From assembly GCF_003351345.1 (NCBI RefSeq), contig NZ_QQTO01000033.1:186001-250000 (forward strand): a DNA stretch of 64,000 bases. The letters run 5' to 3'. A model generated the notes under the pieces. It was not told where the DNA came from and ran no database searches. It saw nothing but the letters and a program-made list of their open reading frames with translations. Both the position numbers and the translations under genes were made by a program. Shown here one piece after another: positions 42,397 to 50,003 of this stretch (position 1 is the stretch's first letter; each line of letters begins with the position of its first letter). This stretch comes from Allobosea caraganae. Its GTDB lineage: Bacteria > Pseudomonadota > Alphaproteobacteria > Rhizobiales > Beijerinckiaceae.

Positions 42397-43149
42397 ATGC
42401 CGCGTCCCGTTCTTCTCGTCACCGGCGGCAGCCGCGGCATCGGAGCCGCGACCTGCATCATGGCCGCGCAGCGCGGCTACGACGTCGCGGTGAACTATCA
42501 GAGCGATGCGGCGGCTGCGGCGAAGGTCGTCGCGTCCTGCGCGGCGGCGGGCGCCAGGGCGGTCGCGGTCCAGGGCGACATGGCAAGCGAGGCCGACATC
42601 ACCCGCATCTTCGCCGAGGCGAAGGCGGCGCTGGGGCCGCTGACCCATGTCGTCAACAATGCCGGCATCACCGGCCCCAGCAGCAAGCTGGCCGAGGCCG
42701 ATGCGCAGGTGATCCGCACCTGCATCGACGTCAACGTCACCGGCGCCATCCTGGTCGCGCGCGAGGCCGCCCGCGCCCTGCTCGCCAACGGGGCGGCTAA
42801 GAACCGGGCGATCGTCAACATCTCCTCGATCGCCGCCGGCCTGGGCGCGCCCGACGAGTTCGTCTGGTACGCAGCCTCCAAGGGGGCGATCGAGTCGCTG
42901 ACCATCGGTCTTGCAAAGGAGCTGGCCCCGGCCGGAATCCGGGTCAATGCGGTGGCACCGGGCATGACCGAGACCGACATCCACGCCGTCTCGTCCGGCG
43001 AGCCCGGCCGCGTCGCGCGCATCGCGCCGACGATCCCGCTGAAGCGCGCCGCGCAGCCGGAGGAGATCGCCGAGGCCGTGCTGTTCGTGCTGTCCGAGGC
43101 CGCCTCTTACATGGTCGGCTCGATCGTCCGGGTCGGCGGCGGGCGCTGA
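42397..43149 (+). CDS. SDR-family oxidoreductase
   Basis: A 250-residue short-chain dehydrogenase/reductase. The cofactor motif is LLVTGGSRGIGAATCIMAAQ, the active site is NISSIAAG (Ser) with WYAASKGA (Tyr-x-x-x-Lys), and NNAGITG is present. Glycine-rich C-terminus YMVGSIVRVGGG is normal. FabG-like; the substrate is unknown. ATG 42397 follows AAAGGAAG; longer frames run into the family A repeat. The promoter must lie in or before that repeat. Confidence 0.92.
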   Translation: MPRPVLLVTGGSRGIGAATCIMAAQRGYDVAVNYQSDAAAAAKVVASCAAAGARAVAVQGDMASEADITRIFAEAKAALGPLTHVVNNAGITGPSSKLAEADAQVIRTCIDVNVTGAILVAREAARALLANGAAKNRAIVNISSIAAGLGAPDEFVWYAASKGAIESLTIGLAKELAPAGIRVNAVAPGMTETDIHAVSSGEPGRVARIAPTIPLKRAAQPEEIAEAVLFVLSEAASYMVGSIVRVGGGR

Positions 43150-43278
43150 GCGGCGCCGACGGCCCAAGGGGTCAGCGGCCACGGCGCGGTAGGAGAAGCT
43201 TTGGTGGCGAAGTCGGCGAAAGCCGGCTCCGCCCTTGATAGCGGGCCTCGGGCAGGCCCGAGTGGCCCGGCGTGAAGG

Positions 43279-43602
43279 TCAATCGCAGACTTCCACCTGC
43301 TTCATGACTCCTTCGACCTGAGCCTGGGTGAAGTGGCATGGAGCGGCTTTGGCGCCCGGGTTGATGTAGGTCGCCGTCTGCGAGTCATGGTACTTTGGAT
43401 ACTCCTGCGGCGCCTGCGGCTGCGGGGTAACCAGGGTCTGGGTCTTCTGCGGAGTCGCGGTGGCGGCTACGGTGATGATCCGGGCGCTCGTGCCCGATGT
43501 GGAATCCAGCCAGGCCGTGTTGGCCAAAGCCGGGGAGAGTAGGGCGGCGCTCCCGCCGGCCAGGGTCAGGGCGAACGCCGCTGCAACCAGTGTCTTCTTC
43601 AT
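43279..43602 (-). CDS. Small periplasmic protein, 107 aa
   Basis: A 107-residue exported protein. The signal peptide MKKTLVAAAFALTLAGGSAA ends near ALA-NTA. The mature part is Thr/Pro/Gln-rich (ATPQKTQTLVTPQPQAPQEY) with two Cys near the C-terminus (APCHFTQ and VEVCD) that could form a disulfide. No domain recognised. Good coding character and clear signal peptide make it a real gene. Confidence 0.8.
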   Translation of the reverse strand: MKKTLVAAAFALTLAGGSAALLSPALANTAWLDSTSGTSARIITVAATATPQKTQTLVTPQPQAPQEYPKYHDSQTATYINPGAKAAPCHFTQAQVEGVMKQVEVCD

Positions 43603-43763
43603 ATCAGCCTCCGAAGCCGCGATATCGATTGATCAAGGCTATCTCGCCCTGTCTGGATGGCAGGGACAGGCAAGGATGCGGGGGGCAAATCGACGATCTT
43701 GTGGCTTTAGTTCGAAACTCTGCGATGATTCTGAGGCGGGCTTCACGAAGCCGTGCGTTTCGT

Positions 43764-43928
43764 CCCTTCTCCCCTTGCGGGAGAAGGTGCCCCGGCAGGG
43801 GCGGATGAGGGGTCGCGTTGCCCTTTCCAATAACCGAGGATGTCACACACCGACGCTGCTATCGTCGCGCGACCCCTCATCCGACCCGCCTGCGGCGGGC
43901 CACCTTCTCCCGCAGGGGGAGAAGGGGA
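43764..43928. repeat. Long palindromic repeat, family F
   Basis: A 165 bp inverted repeat. The left arm is CCCTTCTCCCCTTGCGGGAG, then GGCGGATGAGGGGTCGCG; the right arm is CGCGACCCCTCATCCG and CCGCAGGGGGAGAAGGG. Frames that read through it are artefacts. The rest of 43603-44057 has no gene. Confidence 0.82.
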
Positions 43929-44057
43929 GAACGCGCTTGGCAATGTTGCTGGTTGCGCTCATGAAACGACAGAATCGGCTGCGATGCCGCCTCCCAATGG
44001 CTGAAGCGCGCGGCGCTTCATGCTAAATCCCTGCCTCCTGCTCCCGCCCGGCCCGCC

Positions 44058-44339
44058 ATGCGCATCCTGCTCGTCCTCATCGCCTTCGGTATGATCGCCG
44101 TCCCCGCGCTGCTCGCGCTGTCGCGTACCGAGCAGCCGCGCGGCTGGCGCGTCAGCCGGGCGCTGTTCATTTTCCTGGCGCCGGCCTTCGCGCTCGGCCT
44201 GATCCACGGCGTGCCCGAGCTCGATGGGCGCGCCCTCAACTATCCCGTCGCCTGGACCACGCTGCGGCTGGTCCTGACGGGGCTCGCGCTGATCCTGCCC
44301 TGGTGCCTCTATGTCTGGCTCGCGGCCGGCCGGCGCTGA
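44058..44339 (+). CDS. Small membrane protein, 93 aa
   Basis: A 93-residue protein with three hydrophobic helices: MRILLVLIAFGMIAVPALLA, LFIFLAPAFALGLIHGV and LRLVLTGLALILPWCLYVWL. No family is known to me. Upstream of agmatinase by 18 bp and on the same strand, so they probably form one operon. Confidence 0.7.
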   Translation: MRILLVLIAFGMIAVPALLALSRTEQPRGWRVSRALFIFLAPAFALGLIHGVPELDGRALNYPVAWTTLRLVLTGLALILPWCLYVWLAAGRR

Positions 44340-44357
44340 CATTGCGATGGAACGAGA

Positions 44358-45314
44358 ATGACCGAACCCGCCGACACCCCGACCATCGACCACGCCTTCA
44401 CCGGCGACAGGCGTGGCCCGGCTCATGACCCGACCTATGCCGGCGCGCTCTCCTTCATGCGCCGCCGCTACAGCAAGGACGTCTCCGGCTGCGATCTGGT
44501 GATCTGGGGCGTGCCCTTCGACCTCGCGGTCTCCAATCGGCCGGGTACCCGCTTCGGGCCGCAGGCGCTGCGCCGCGTCAGCGCGATCTTCGACGGCGAT
44601 GCGCAATATCCCTCGCGCATCGATCCGTTCGAGCATCTCTCGGCCGTCGATTACGGCGATTGCCTGCTGCCGCGCAGCGATCTCCAGGGCTGCGCCAAGG
44701 CGATCGAGCACCAGGCGGCCGCGATCATCGCCACCGGCGCGCATCTGGTCACGCTCGGCGGCGACCATTTCATCACCTTGCCGCTGCTGCGCGCCCATGT
44801 CGCCCGCCACGGCAAGCTCGCGGTGGTGCAGTTCGATGCGCATCAGGACACCTGGGATGACGGCGTCGGCGCGATCTCGCATGGCACCTTCATGCTGGAG
44901 GCGGTGCGCGAGGACCTGATCGACGTCGAGCGCTCGATCCAGGTCGGCATCCGCACGGTCGCGCCGCGCGATTGCGGCATCGAGGTGCTCAACGCCTACG
45001 AGGCGCACGAGCTCGGCGTCGCCGGCGTGATCGAGCGCATCAAGCTGCGGGTCGGCTCGGTGCCGGCCTATCTCACCTTCGACATCGACGCGCTCGACCC
45101 CGCCTTCGCGCCCGGCACCGGCACGCCGGTCGCCGGCGGCTTCACCGCGGCCGAGGCGCTGCGCATGGTCTGGGCCATCCGCGACCTCGATTTCCGCGGC
45201 ATGGACATCGTCGAGGTCTCGCCGCCCTACGACCATGCCGACGCCACCGCGATCGCGGGCGCGGCGGTGGCGCAGCACTACATCCAGGCGCTGGCGCTGA
45301 AGAAGGCGGGTTGA
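44358..45314 (+). CDS. speB: Agmatinase (SpeB)
   Basis: A 318-residue ureohydrolase converting agmatine to putrescine and urea. The binuclear Mn ligands are in LGGDHFITLP (His), FDAHQDTWDD (Asp-x-His-x-Asp) and TFDIDALDPAFAPGTGTP (Asp-x-Asp). The His in ISHGTFM and the sequence around it match E. coli SpeB closely (GGDHFVTLPLLRAH in SpeB, read from memory). A guanidine hydrolase is conceivable, since that group is closely related, but SpeB is the simpler call. Next plus-strand gene is argC, 480 bp on. Confidence 0.88.
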   Translation: MTEPADTPTIDHAFTGDRRGPAHDPTYAGALSFMRRRYSKDVSGCDLVIWGVPFDLAVSNRPGTRFGPQALRRVSAIFDGDAQYPSRIDPFEHLSAVDYGDCLLPRSDLQGCAKAIEHQAAAIIATGAHLVTLGGDHFITLPLLRAHVARHGKLAVVQFDAHQDTWDDGVGAISHGTFMLEAVREDLIDVERSIQVGIRTVAPRDCGIEVLNAYEAHELGVAGVIERIKLRVGSVPAYLTFDIDALDPAFAPGTGTPVAGGFTAAEALRMVWAIRDLDFRGMDIVEVSPPYDHADATAIAGAAVAQHYIQALALKKAG

Positions 45315-45345
45315 GGCGCTTCCGTCACCGAGCCGAGTAGGGCGC

Positions 45346-45588
45346 GGGGAACCCTCTCCTGTAAGGAGAGGGCAGGGTGAGGTGTAGGCCGTTGGACCAG
45401 CGAGGCTGAACCCCCGTCATTGCGAGCGCAGCGAAGCAACCCAGGGGGTCTCGTTCACCCGGTCCCCCTAGGTTGCTTCGTCTCTGCGCTCCTCGCAATG
45501 ACAGTGGAGCGGCGGTCAGGTCACGGCTACAGCGTCCAGCGGCCGACACCTCACCCAACCCTCTCCTTACAGGAGAGGGCTCCCGCGT
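45346..45588. repeat. Palindromic repeat, family G, split by a family B element
   Basis: Left arm CTCTCCTGTAAGGAGAGGGC then AGGGTGAGGTGTAGGCCG (from 45346); right arm CGGCCGACACCTCACCC then CTCTCCTTACAGGAGAGGGC (to 45588), each arm with its own small hairpin. Family B copy 4 (45417-45502) sits near the middle, between the arms. Confidence 0.85.
45417..45502. repeat. Dispersed palindromic repeat, family B (copy 4), nested in family G
   Basis: TCATTGCGAGCGCAGCGAAG, core CAACCCAGGGGG/CCCCCTAGGTTG, end CTCGCAATGAC. Nearly identical to the copy at 39192-39279. It lies wholly inside the family G inverted repeat. Confidence 0.88.
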
Positions 45589-45599
45589 CACGGAAATCA

Positions 45600-45628
45600 T
45601 TGACAGCTCCGGCATCCGCGCACATATA
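45600..45628 (+). promoter_or_regulatory. argC leader promoter
   Basis: TTGACA (45600-45605), 17 bp spacer, CATATA (45623-45628). The predicted transcription start is around 45635, immediately before the ATG of a short arginine-rich reading frame, which would make the leader peptide's message leaderless or nearly so. Confidence 0.6.
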
Positions 45629-45635
45629 CGGCGCC

Positions 45636-45695
45636 ATGATCGCGAACCCGACCCGACGTCGCAGTGAACAGGCCGCCCCGGCGCGCCCGCGATGA
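45636..45695 (+). CDS. Arginine-rich leader peptide of argC (candidate attenuator peptide), 19 aa
   Basis: The frame encodes MIANPTRRRSEQAAPARPR: five Arg in 19 codons, three of them consecutive (CGA CGT CGC at 45654-45662) and two near the stop. It starts within a few bases of the predicted transcription start, with no ribosome-binding site, like the rhizobial trpL leader. A strong intrinsic terminator follows 29 bp after its stop, and the next gene is argC. GGCGCG (45680-45685) can pair with CGCGCC (45726-45731), the 5' arm of the terminator, giving a possible antiterminator. This is the standard architecture for ribosome-mediated attenuation, inferred, not shown. Confidence 0.6.
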   Translation: MIANPTRRRSEQAAPARPR

Positions 45696-45724
45696 CGCTC
45701 GGCTGAAGTCCGAAACGTCCGCGA

Positions 45725-45748
45725 CCGCGCCTGGAGCGCGGTTTTTTT
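45725..45748 (+). terminator. Intrinsic terminator (candidate attenuator) upstream of argC
   Basis: CCGCGC/GCGCGG stem with a 5-base loop (CTGGA) followed by seven T. It is 50 bp before the argC ATG and cannot terminate any upstream gene other than the short leader transcript, since speB ends 410 bp before it. Confidence 0.85.
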
Positions 45749-45798
45749 ATGTCTGAAGCCGACCAACCAATCCGCGCCAGTGCGCTTCGGGGGCCATG

Positions 45799-46731
45799 AT
45801 GAGCCAGAACCTGAAATCCATCTTCATCGACGGCGAAGCCGGCACCACCGGTCTCGGCATCCGCGACCGGCTCGCGGCGCTGCCGGAGGTCGTGGTCAAG
45901 AGCATCGCCCCCGAGAAGCGCAAGGATCCGGTCGCCCGCAAGGACATGATGGCCGGCGTCGACCTCGTCGTGCTCTGCCTGCCCGACGATGCCGCCAGGG
46001 AATCGGTGGCGCTTGCCGATGAGCTCGGCTCGGCCTCGCCCAAGATCGTCGATGCCGCCACCGCCCATCGCGTCGCGCCGGGCTGGGTCTACGGCTTCGC
46101 CGAGCTCGCGCCCGGCCATGCCGACAAGATCGCCAACGCCAACCGGGTCTCCAATCCCGGCTGCTACCCGACCGGCGGCATCGCGCTGCTGCGGCCGCTC
46201 ATCGATGCCGGGCTGATCGCCCAGGACCACCCGGTCACGGTCAATGCGGTCTCCGGCTATTCCGGCGGCGGCAAGAGCATGATCGAGGCCCACGAGGCGG
46301 GTTCCGCGCCGGCCTTCGAGCTTTATGGCCTTGGCCTCAAGCACAAGCACCTGCCCGAGCTGCAGGTCTATTCGCGGCTGGAGCGGCGGCCGATCTTCGT
46401 GCCGTCCGTGGGCAATTTCCGGCAGGGCATGCTGGTCTCGGTGCCGCTGCATCTCGACACGCTGCCGGGCAAGCCCAAGGTCGCCGATCTCCACGCCGCG
46501 CTCGCCGAGCGCTATGCCGGCTCGACCTACGTCAAGGTCCTGCCCGCCGACGCGAGCGGCAAGCTCGAGCCAGAATCGCTCAACGACACCAACCAGCTCG
46601 AATTGCGGGTCTTCGGCAGCGACGATCTCGGCCAGGCCGTGCTCGTCGCCAAGCTCGACAATCTCGGCAAGGGCGCCTCGGGCGCGGCGGTGCAGAACAT
46701 CCGCCTGATGCTGGGGCTGGCCGAAGGCTGA
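45799..46731 (+). CDS. argC: N-acetyl-gamma-glutamyl-phosphate reductase (type 2)
   Basis: A 310-residue enzyme of arginine synthesis that reduces N-acetylglutamyl-phosphate with NADPH. The N-terminus SIFIDGEAGTTGLGIRDRLA is that of the short (type 2) AGPR group. The catalytic Cys is in SNPGCYPTGG, and LKHKHLPELQ supplies the active-site His. I use ATG 45799 (GGGGG 5 bp upstream); ATG 45796 is immediately before it. It is preceded by a leader peptide and terminator, and followed by its own terminator, so it is monocistronic. Confidence 0.95.
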   Translation: MSQNLKSIFIDGEAGTTGLGIRDRLAALPEVVVKSIAPEKRKDPVARKDMMAGVDLVVLCLPDDAARESVALADELGSASPKIVDAATAHRVAPGWVYGFAELAPGHADKIANANRVSNPGCYPTGGIALLRPLIDAGLIAQDHPVTVNAVSGYSGGGKSMIEAHEAGSAPAFELYGLGLKHKHLPELQVYSRLERRPIFVPSVGNFRQGMLVSVPLHLDTLPGKPKVADLHAALAERYAGSTYVKVLPADASGKLEPESLNDTNQLELRVFGSDDLGQAVLVAKLDNLGKGASGAAVQNIRLMLGLAEG

Positions 46732-46757
46732 AACCGCCTCTCGGCCGGAATCCGCAA

Positions 46758-46783
46758 GGCTCGGCCAAAAGCCGGGCCTTTTG
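46758..46783 (+). terminator. Rho-independent terminator of argC
   Basis: Stem GGCTCGGC/GCCGGGCC (one G-T pair), loop CAAAA, tail TTTT. It begins 27 bp after the argC stop. Confidence 0.85.
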
Positions 46784-46877
46784 CCTGGGTGGCTGCAAGG
46801 ATGAGCCGGCACAGCATTTTATGGCTGGCCGTTCACATATACTTGATCGACGCACCATACCGCAGGGATACATCCCA

Positions 46878-47037
46878 AATGGGAGTAGCCGTTGGGGAAG
46901 CGTGAGAGCCTCAATCGCTTTACGGAACTCGTCTGCGCCGCTTGTGCAGCACTTGCGGCAGGCTTGAGCGACATAATTCGCGGCGTGGACACGAACGCCG
47001 TCATGGCTGGGTCAAGCAGCCATGACGGCGTCTTTTT
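46878..47037 (+). ncRNA. Candidate intergenic small RNA (about 160 nt)
   Basis: A stand-alone transcript is implied between the argC terminator and a second, very strong terminator (46996-47037). A candidate promoter is TTGATC (46843-46848) and GGATAC (46866-46871), 17 bp apart. The RNA would begin near 46878 with GGGAGTAGCC, then a long hairpin (CCGT/ACGG closing AAGCG/CGCTT and TGAG/CTCA, 46889-46925), and a second stem-loop with GCCGC/GCGGC around GTGCAGCAC (46937-46959). There is no long reading frame on either strand. Function unknown. Start position is an estimate. Confidence 0.55.
46996..47037 (+). terminator. Strong intrinsic terminator of the candidate sRNA
   Basis: A perfect 14 bp stem CGCCGTCATGGCTG/CAGCCATGACGGCG with a 7-base loop and TCTTTTT tail. 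The T tail is on the plus side only, and the argC terminator is already 215 bp upstream. Confidence 0.92.
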
Positions 47038-47065
47038 ATGTGCGGCCTGAAGATAGGTGGGCAAA

Positions 47066-47186
47066 CTGAGCCCTCATCCTGAGGAGGCCCGGAGGGCCGT
47101 CTCGAAGGATGCTCCAGCAGGCGCCGGAGCTATCTGGAGCATCCTTCGAGACGCCGCTTCGCGGCTCCTCAGGATAAGGGCTGAGG
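47066..47186. repeat. Dispersed palindromic repeat, family A (copy 3)
   Basis: CTGAGCCCTCATCCTGAGGA at the left, GTCTCGAAGGATGC arms, GGCTCCTCAGGATAAGGGCT at the right. Located between the sRNA terminator and the 3' end of the FAH-family gene. Confidence 0.9.
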
Positions 47187-47261
47187 AAAGTCCAGGTGAG
47201 AAGTCTGAAAATGCAAAGGGCGGCCACACGCGACGGCCGCCCTCCGGTATGCGCGTAGCCC

Positions 47262-48110
47262 TCAGCCCTTGTAGGGCACGAAGTTCTGCTTCTGGGTGCC
47301 GAGGCCCTCGATGCCGAGCGTCACGACCTCGCCGCCCTTCAGGAAGCGCGGCGGCTTGAAGCCGAGGCCGACGCCGGGCGGCGTGCCGGTGGTGATGACG
47401 TCGCCCGGGTCGAGCTGCATGAACTGGCTGATATAGTGGACGAGATAGGCGGCGCCGAAGATCATCGTCTTGGTCGAGCCGTTCTGGACGCGCACGCCGT
47501 CGACATCGAGCCACATGCCGAGATTCTGCACGTCGGCGATCTCGTCGGTCGTCACCATCCAGGGGCCGAGCGGGCCGAAGGTCGGGCAGCCCTTGCCCTT
47601 GGCCCATTGGCCGCCGCGCTCGATCTGGTATTCGCGCTCGGAGACGTCGTTGCAGACGCAGAAGCCGGCGATCGCCGCCATCGCGTCCTTCTCGGCGATG
47701 TAGGAGCCGCCATCGCCGATCACGATCGCCAGCTCGACCTCCCAGTCGGTCTTGACCGAGCCCTTCGGGATGATGACGTCGTCATCCGGGCCGACGATGC
47801 AGTTCGGCGCCTTGTTGAACAGGATCGGCTCGGCCGGGATCGCCGCGCCGGTCTCGGCCGCATGGTCGGCGAAGTTCAGGCCGACCGCGATGAAGTTGCG
47901 CACGTCGCCGACGCAGGCGCCGATTCGCGGCGAGCCCGGCACGGCGGGCAGCGTGGCGGGGTCGAGCGCCTTGAGCTTCGCCAGCGAGGCCGCGGTCAGC
48001 GCCTTGCCCGCAATGTCGTCGACCTTGCCGGACAGGTCGCGCAGCGTCCCGTTGGCGTCGAGCAGACCCGGCTTCTCGGCGCCGAACGCGCCATAACGAA
48101 CCAGTTTCAC
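47262..48110 (-). CDS. Fumarylacetoacetate hydrolase family protein
   Basis: A 282-residue FAH-fold protein. Metal and active-site region: VGLNFADHAAETGAAIPAEP, NKAPNCIVGPDDDVIIPKGS, DWEVELAIVIG (Glu pair) and NDVSEREYQIERGGQWAKGK with the Lys/Asp triad. C-terminal GDVITTGTPPGVGLGFKPPR is the family end. Such enzymes include isomerases, decarboxylases, and acylpyruvate hydrolases in aromatic or sugar catabolism; the exact substrate cannot be set. Start at 48110 with GGGGAAACG upstream. Confidence 0.9.
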   Translation of the reverse strand: MKLVRYGAFGAEKPGLLDANGTLRDLSGKVDDIAGKALTAASLAKLKALDPATLPAVPGSPRIGACVGDVRNFIAVGLNFADHAAETGAAIPAEPILFNKAPNCIVGPDDDVIIPKGSVKTDWEVELAIVIGDGGSYIAEKDAMAAIAGFCVCNDVSEREYQIERGGQWAKGKGCPTFGPLGPWMVTTDEIADVQNLGMWLDVDGVRVQNGSTKTMIFGAAYLVHYISQFMQLDPGDVITTGTPPGVGLGFKPPRFLKGGEVVTLGIEGLGTQKQNFVPYKG

Positions 48111-48570
48111 GTCGTTTCCCCCGTTTCAATCGATATAAAGAGCGTCCTGCGGAGGCTCCGGTGATGCGGCGCGATCCTGTGCGGGTGGCCCTTCAGAGGC
48201 AAGCCCGTTCCGGCGCATGGCTCGGCTGCATGGCGTGGGCCGCAAGATTGTTGCGGGAATACAACGATTGCCACGAAAGCGCCCTGATCGCGCAAGAGGC
48301 GGCGCTGCCCGGTTTCGGAGCATCATGCCCAAAAACCTGCGATAGTTCGTATGTAAACGATATTTTTCGCACTGCTTTCTCCACTCACCCGCGAAAAACG
48401 GCTCTTTTTGCGCGATTTCAGGGATGACGAAGCGTTAACATCAAGGCTGATGGCGTTTTTGCGGCATTCAAGGCGGGATTGCGGCAACAAACCGCGCACG
48501 GCATGCTCGTCATCGAAGCAGGTGATTTGCCTGAAAGAAACGCCAACCAACCCCGGGGATGGGATCTTCG
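48111..48570. other. 460 bp region between FAH gene and FadL-type porin gene
   Basis: No gene seen. 48330-48480 is AT-richer (GATATTTTTCGCAC, GGCTCTTTTTGCGCG, GCGTTAACATCAAGG) and likely holds the porin promoter. The frames here have no recognisable coding pattern. Confidence 0.45.
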
Positions 48571-49932
48571 ATGAAGAGCTTCGTTCGCTACACTGCCGCC
48601 GCAACCGTTTCGGTCGCTGCTCTTCTCGCTGCCGGCGCCGCCTCGGCCAGCTCCTTCTCGCTGCGCAGCGGCGCGAGCGCCGAGGGTCTCGGCATGGCCT
48701 TCGCCGGCGCGGCCTCGGGCGGCATCGGCATGGGCGCGATGGCCTGGAACCCGGCCACGATCACCATGTTCCCGGGTCGCAACAGCAACTGGAACCTCAC
48801 CTATATCGCGCCCAGCGCCAGCTACGACCCGACATCCCCGACGCGGGTTCGGCTGCCCGGCGGTGGAACCGCTCCGATCACGGCCGTTGGTGGCAGCCCG
48901 CTGGGCACGGGCGAGATCGGCGGGGACGGTGCCATCGTTTCCGCCTCCTACTCGGCGTGGCAGCTGACCGACCGCCTCTGGATCGGCATGACCACCGGCA
49001 CGCCCTACGGCCTGCGTTCGAAGCCCGACAATCAGTTCAATGCGGCTCAGATCTATGGCCGCTCGGCCCGCGTCGTGACGTTCAACGTCTCGCCGACGAT
49101 CGGCTACCAGGTGAATGACTGGCTCGCCGTCGGCGCTGCCGTGCAGGTCCAGTATTTCAAGACCAACCTGAAGCAGGCCGCGGCCGTCACCGCCACCGCG
49201 CCGAACACCATCCTCGAAGGCGACTCGATCGATTTCGGCTACAAGCTCGGCGTGACGCTGACGCCGTGGCAGGGAACCAATATCGGCCTAGCCTACCGCT
49301 CGATGATCCACCATACGCTGGAGGGGACGTTCAAGACCCCGGTCGCGGTTGCGCCGATCCTGGGTGTCGGGTCCAACCCGATCAAGGCCAACCTCAACCT
49401 GCCCGACTCGGTCGTGTTCGGCCTCTCCCAGGTCATCAACGATCAGTGGCAGGCTCATCTCGGCATCGAGTGGACGAACTGGAGCCGCTTCCGCCGCATC
49501 CCGATCGTCGCCAGCAATTTCGGCGTGCCCTTCACCAGCCTGAACTTCCAGTACGACGACAGCTGGTTCTTCTCGGCCGGCGTCGAATATAAGTACAACC
49601 GCGACCTGACCCTGCGCGCCGGCGTCGGCTACGAGCTCTCGGCCGTGAACGACGACAACCGCACGGTCTTCATCTCGGACAATGACCGCCTCTGGCTGTC
49701 GGCCGGCTTGAGCTATCAGGTCACCAACAAGATCAAGCTCGACCTCGGCTACACCTACATCCACGTCCAGAACGCGAGCGTGAACTATTCCGGCTCCCAC
49801 CCGCAGCAGGGCGCCGTGCTCTATACGGCAGAGGCCAAGCCCCAGGTCCATGTCGTCTCGGCCGGCATCACCTATCGCTGGGACGACCCGACGGAGACGA
49901 TCCCGGTTCGCCCGGTAGTCCGCAAGAACTGA
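48571..49932 (+). CDS. OmpP1/FadL/TodX-family outer-membrane transporter
   Basis: A 453-residue outer-membrane beta-barrel with a signal peptide (AATVSVAALLAAGAASA, cut before SSFSLRS). The FadL signature is the N-terminal hatch: SLRSGASAEGLGMAFAGAAS, then AMAWNPATITMFPG. C-terminal strands alternate (LTLRAGVGYELSAVNDDNRT, HVVSAGITYRWDDP). Members take up hydrophobic compounds such as long-chain fatty acids or aromatic hydrocarbons. ATG 48571 is preferred over an in-frame ATG at 48559. A strong terminator follows. Confidence 0.92.
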   Translation: MKSFVRYTAAATVSVAALLAAGAASASSFSLRSGASAEGLGMAFAGAASGGIGMGAMAWNPATITMFPGRNSNWNLTYIAPSASYDPTSPTRVRLPGGGTAPITAVGGSPLGTGEIGGDGAIVSASYSAWQLTDRLWIGMTTGTPYGLRSKPDNQFNAAQIYGRSARVVTFNVSPTIGYQVNDWLAVGAAVQVQYFKTNLKQAAAVTATAPNTILEGDSIDFGYKLGVTLTPWQGTNIGLAYRSMIHHTLEGTFKTPVAVAPILGVGSNPIKANLNLPDSVVFGLSQVINDQWQAHLGIEWTNWSRFRRIPIVASNFGVPFTSLNFQYDDSWFFSAGVEYKYNRDLTLRAGVGYELSAVNDDNRTVFISDNDRLWLSAGLSYQVTNKIKLDLGYTYIHVQNASVNYSGSHPQQGAVLYTAEAKPQVHVVSAGITYRWDDPTETIPVRPVVRKN

Positions 49933-49956
49933 GCGACTGCCATTTCGGCAAGCAAA

Positions 49957-49982
49957 AGCCGGCCTTTGGGCCGGCTTTTTTA
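49957..49982 (+). terminator. Rho-independent terminator of the FadL-type gene
   Basis: Perfect 8 bp stem AGCCGGCC/GGCCGGCT with loop TTTG, tail TTTTTT. Confidence 0.93.
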
Positions 49983-50003
49983 TTCGGCCTTGTAAACCTC
50001 GCC

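Noticed and set aside
43604-43943. Frames on both strands in 43604-43943
   Set aside because: They read through the family F palindrome and lack ribosome-binding sites.
44358-45314. Reading speB as a guanidine hydrolase because the window has a guanidine riboswitch
   Set aside because: The sequence around the metal site follows E. coli SpeB, and the riboswitch is 36 kb away before a different gene; not enough to reassign.
46878-46890. GGGAGTAGC resembling the yybP-ykoY manganese riboswitch core
   Set aside because: The second conserved half is absent, the 5' part pairs with itself (CCC/GGG), and no manganese exporter gene lies downstream.
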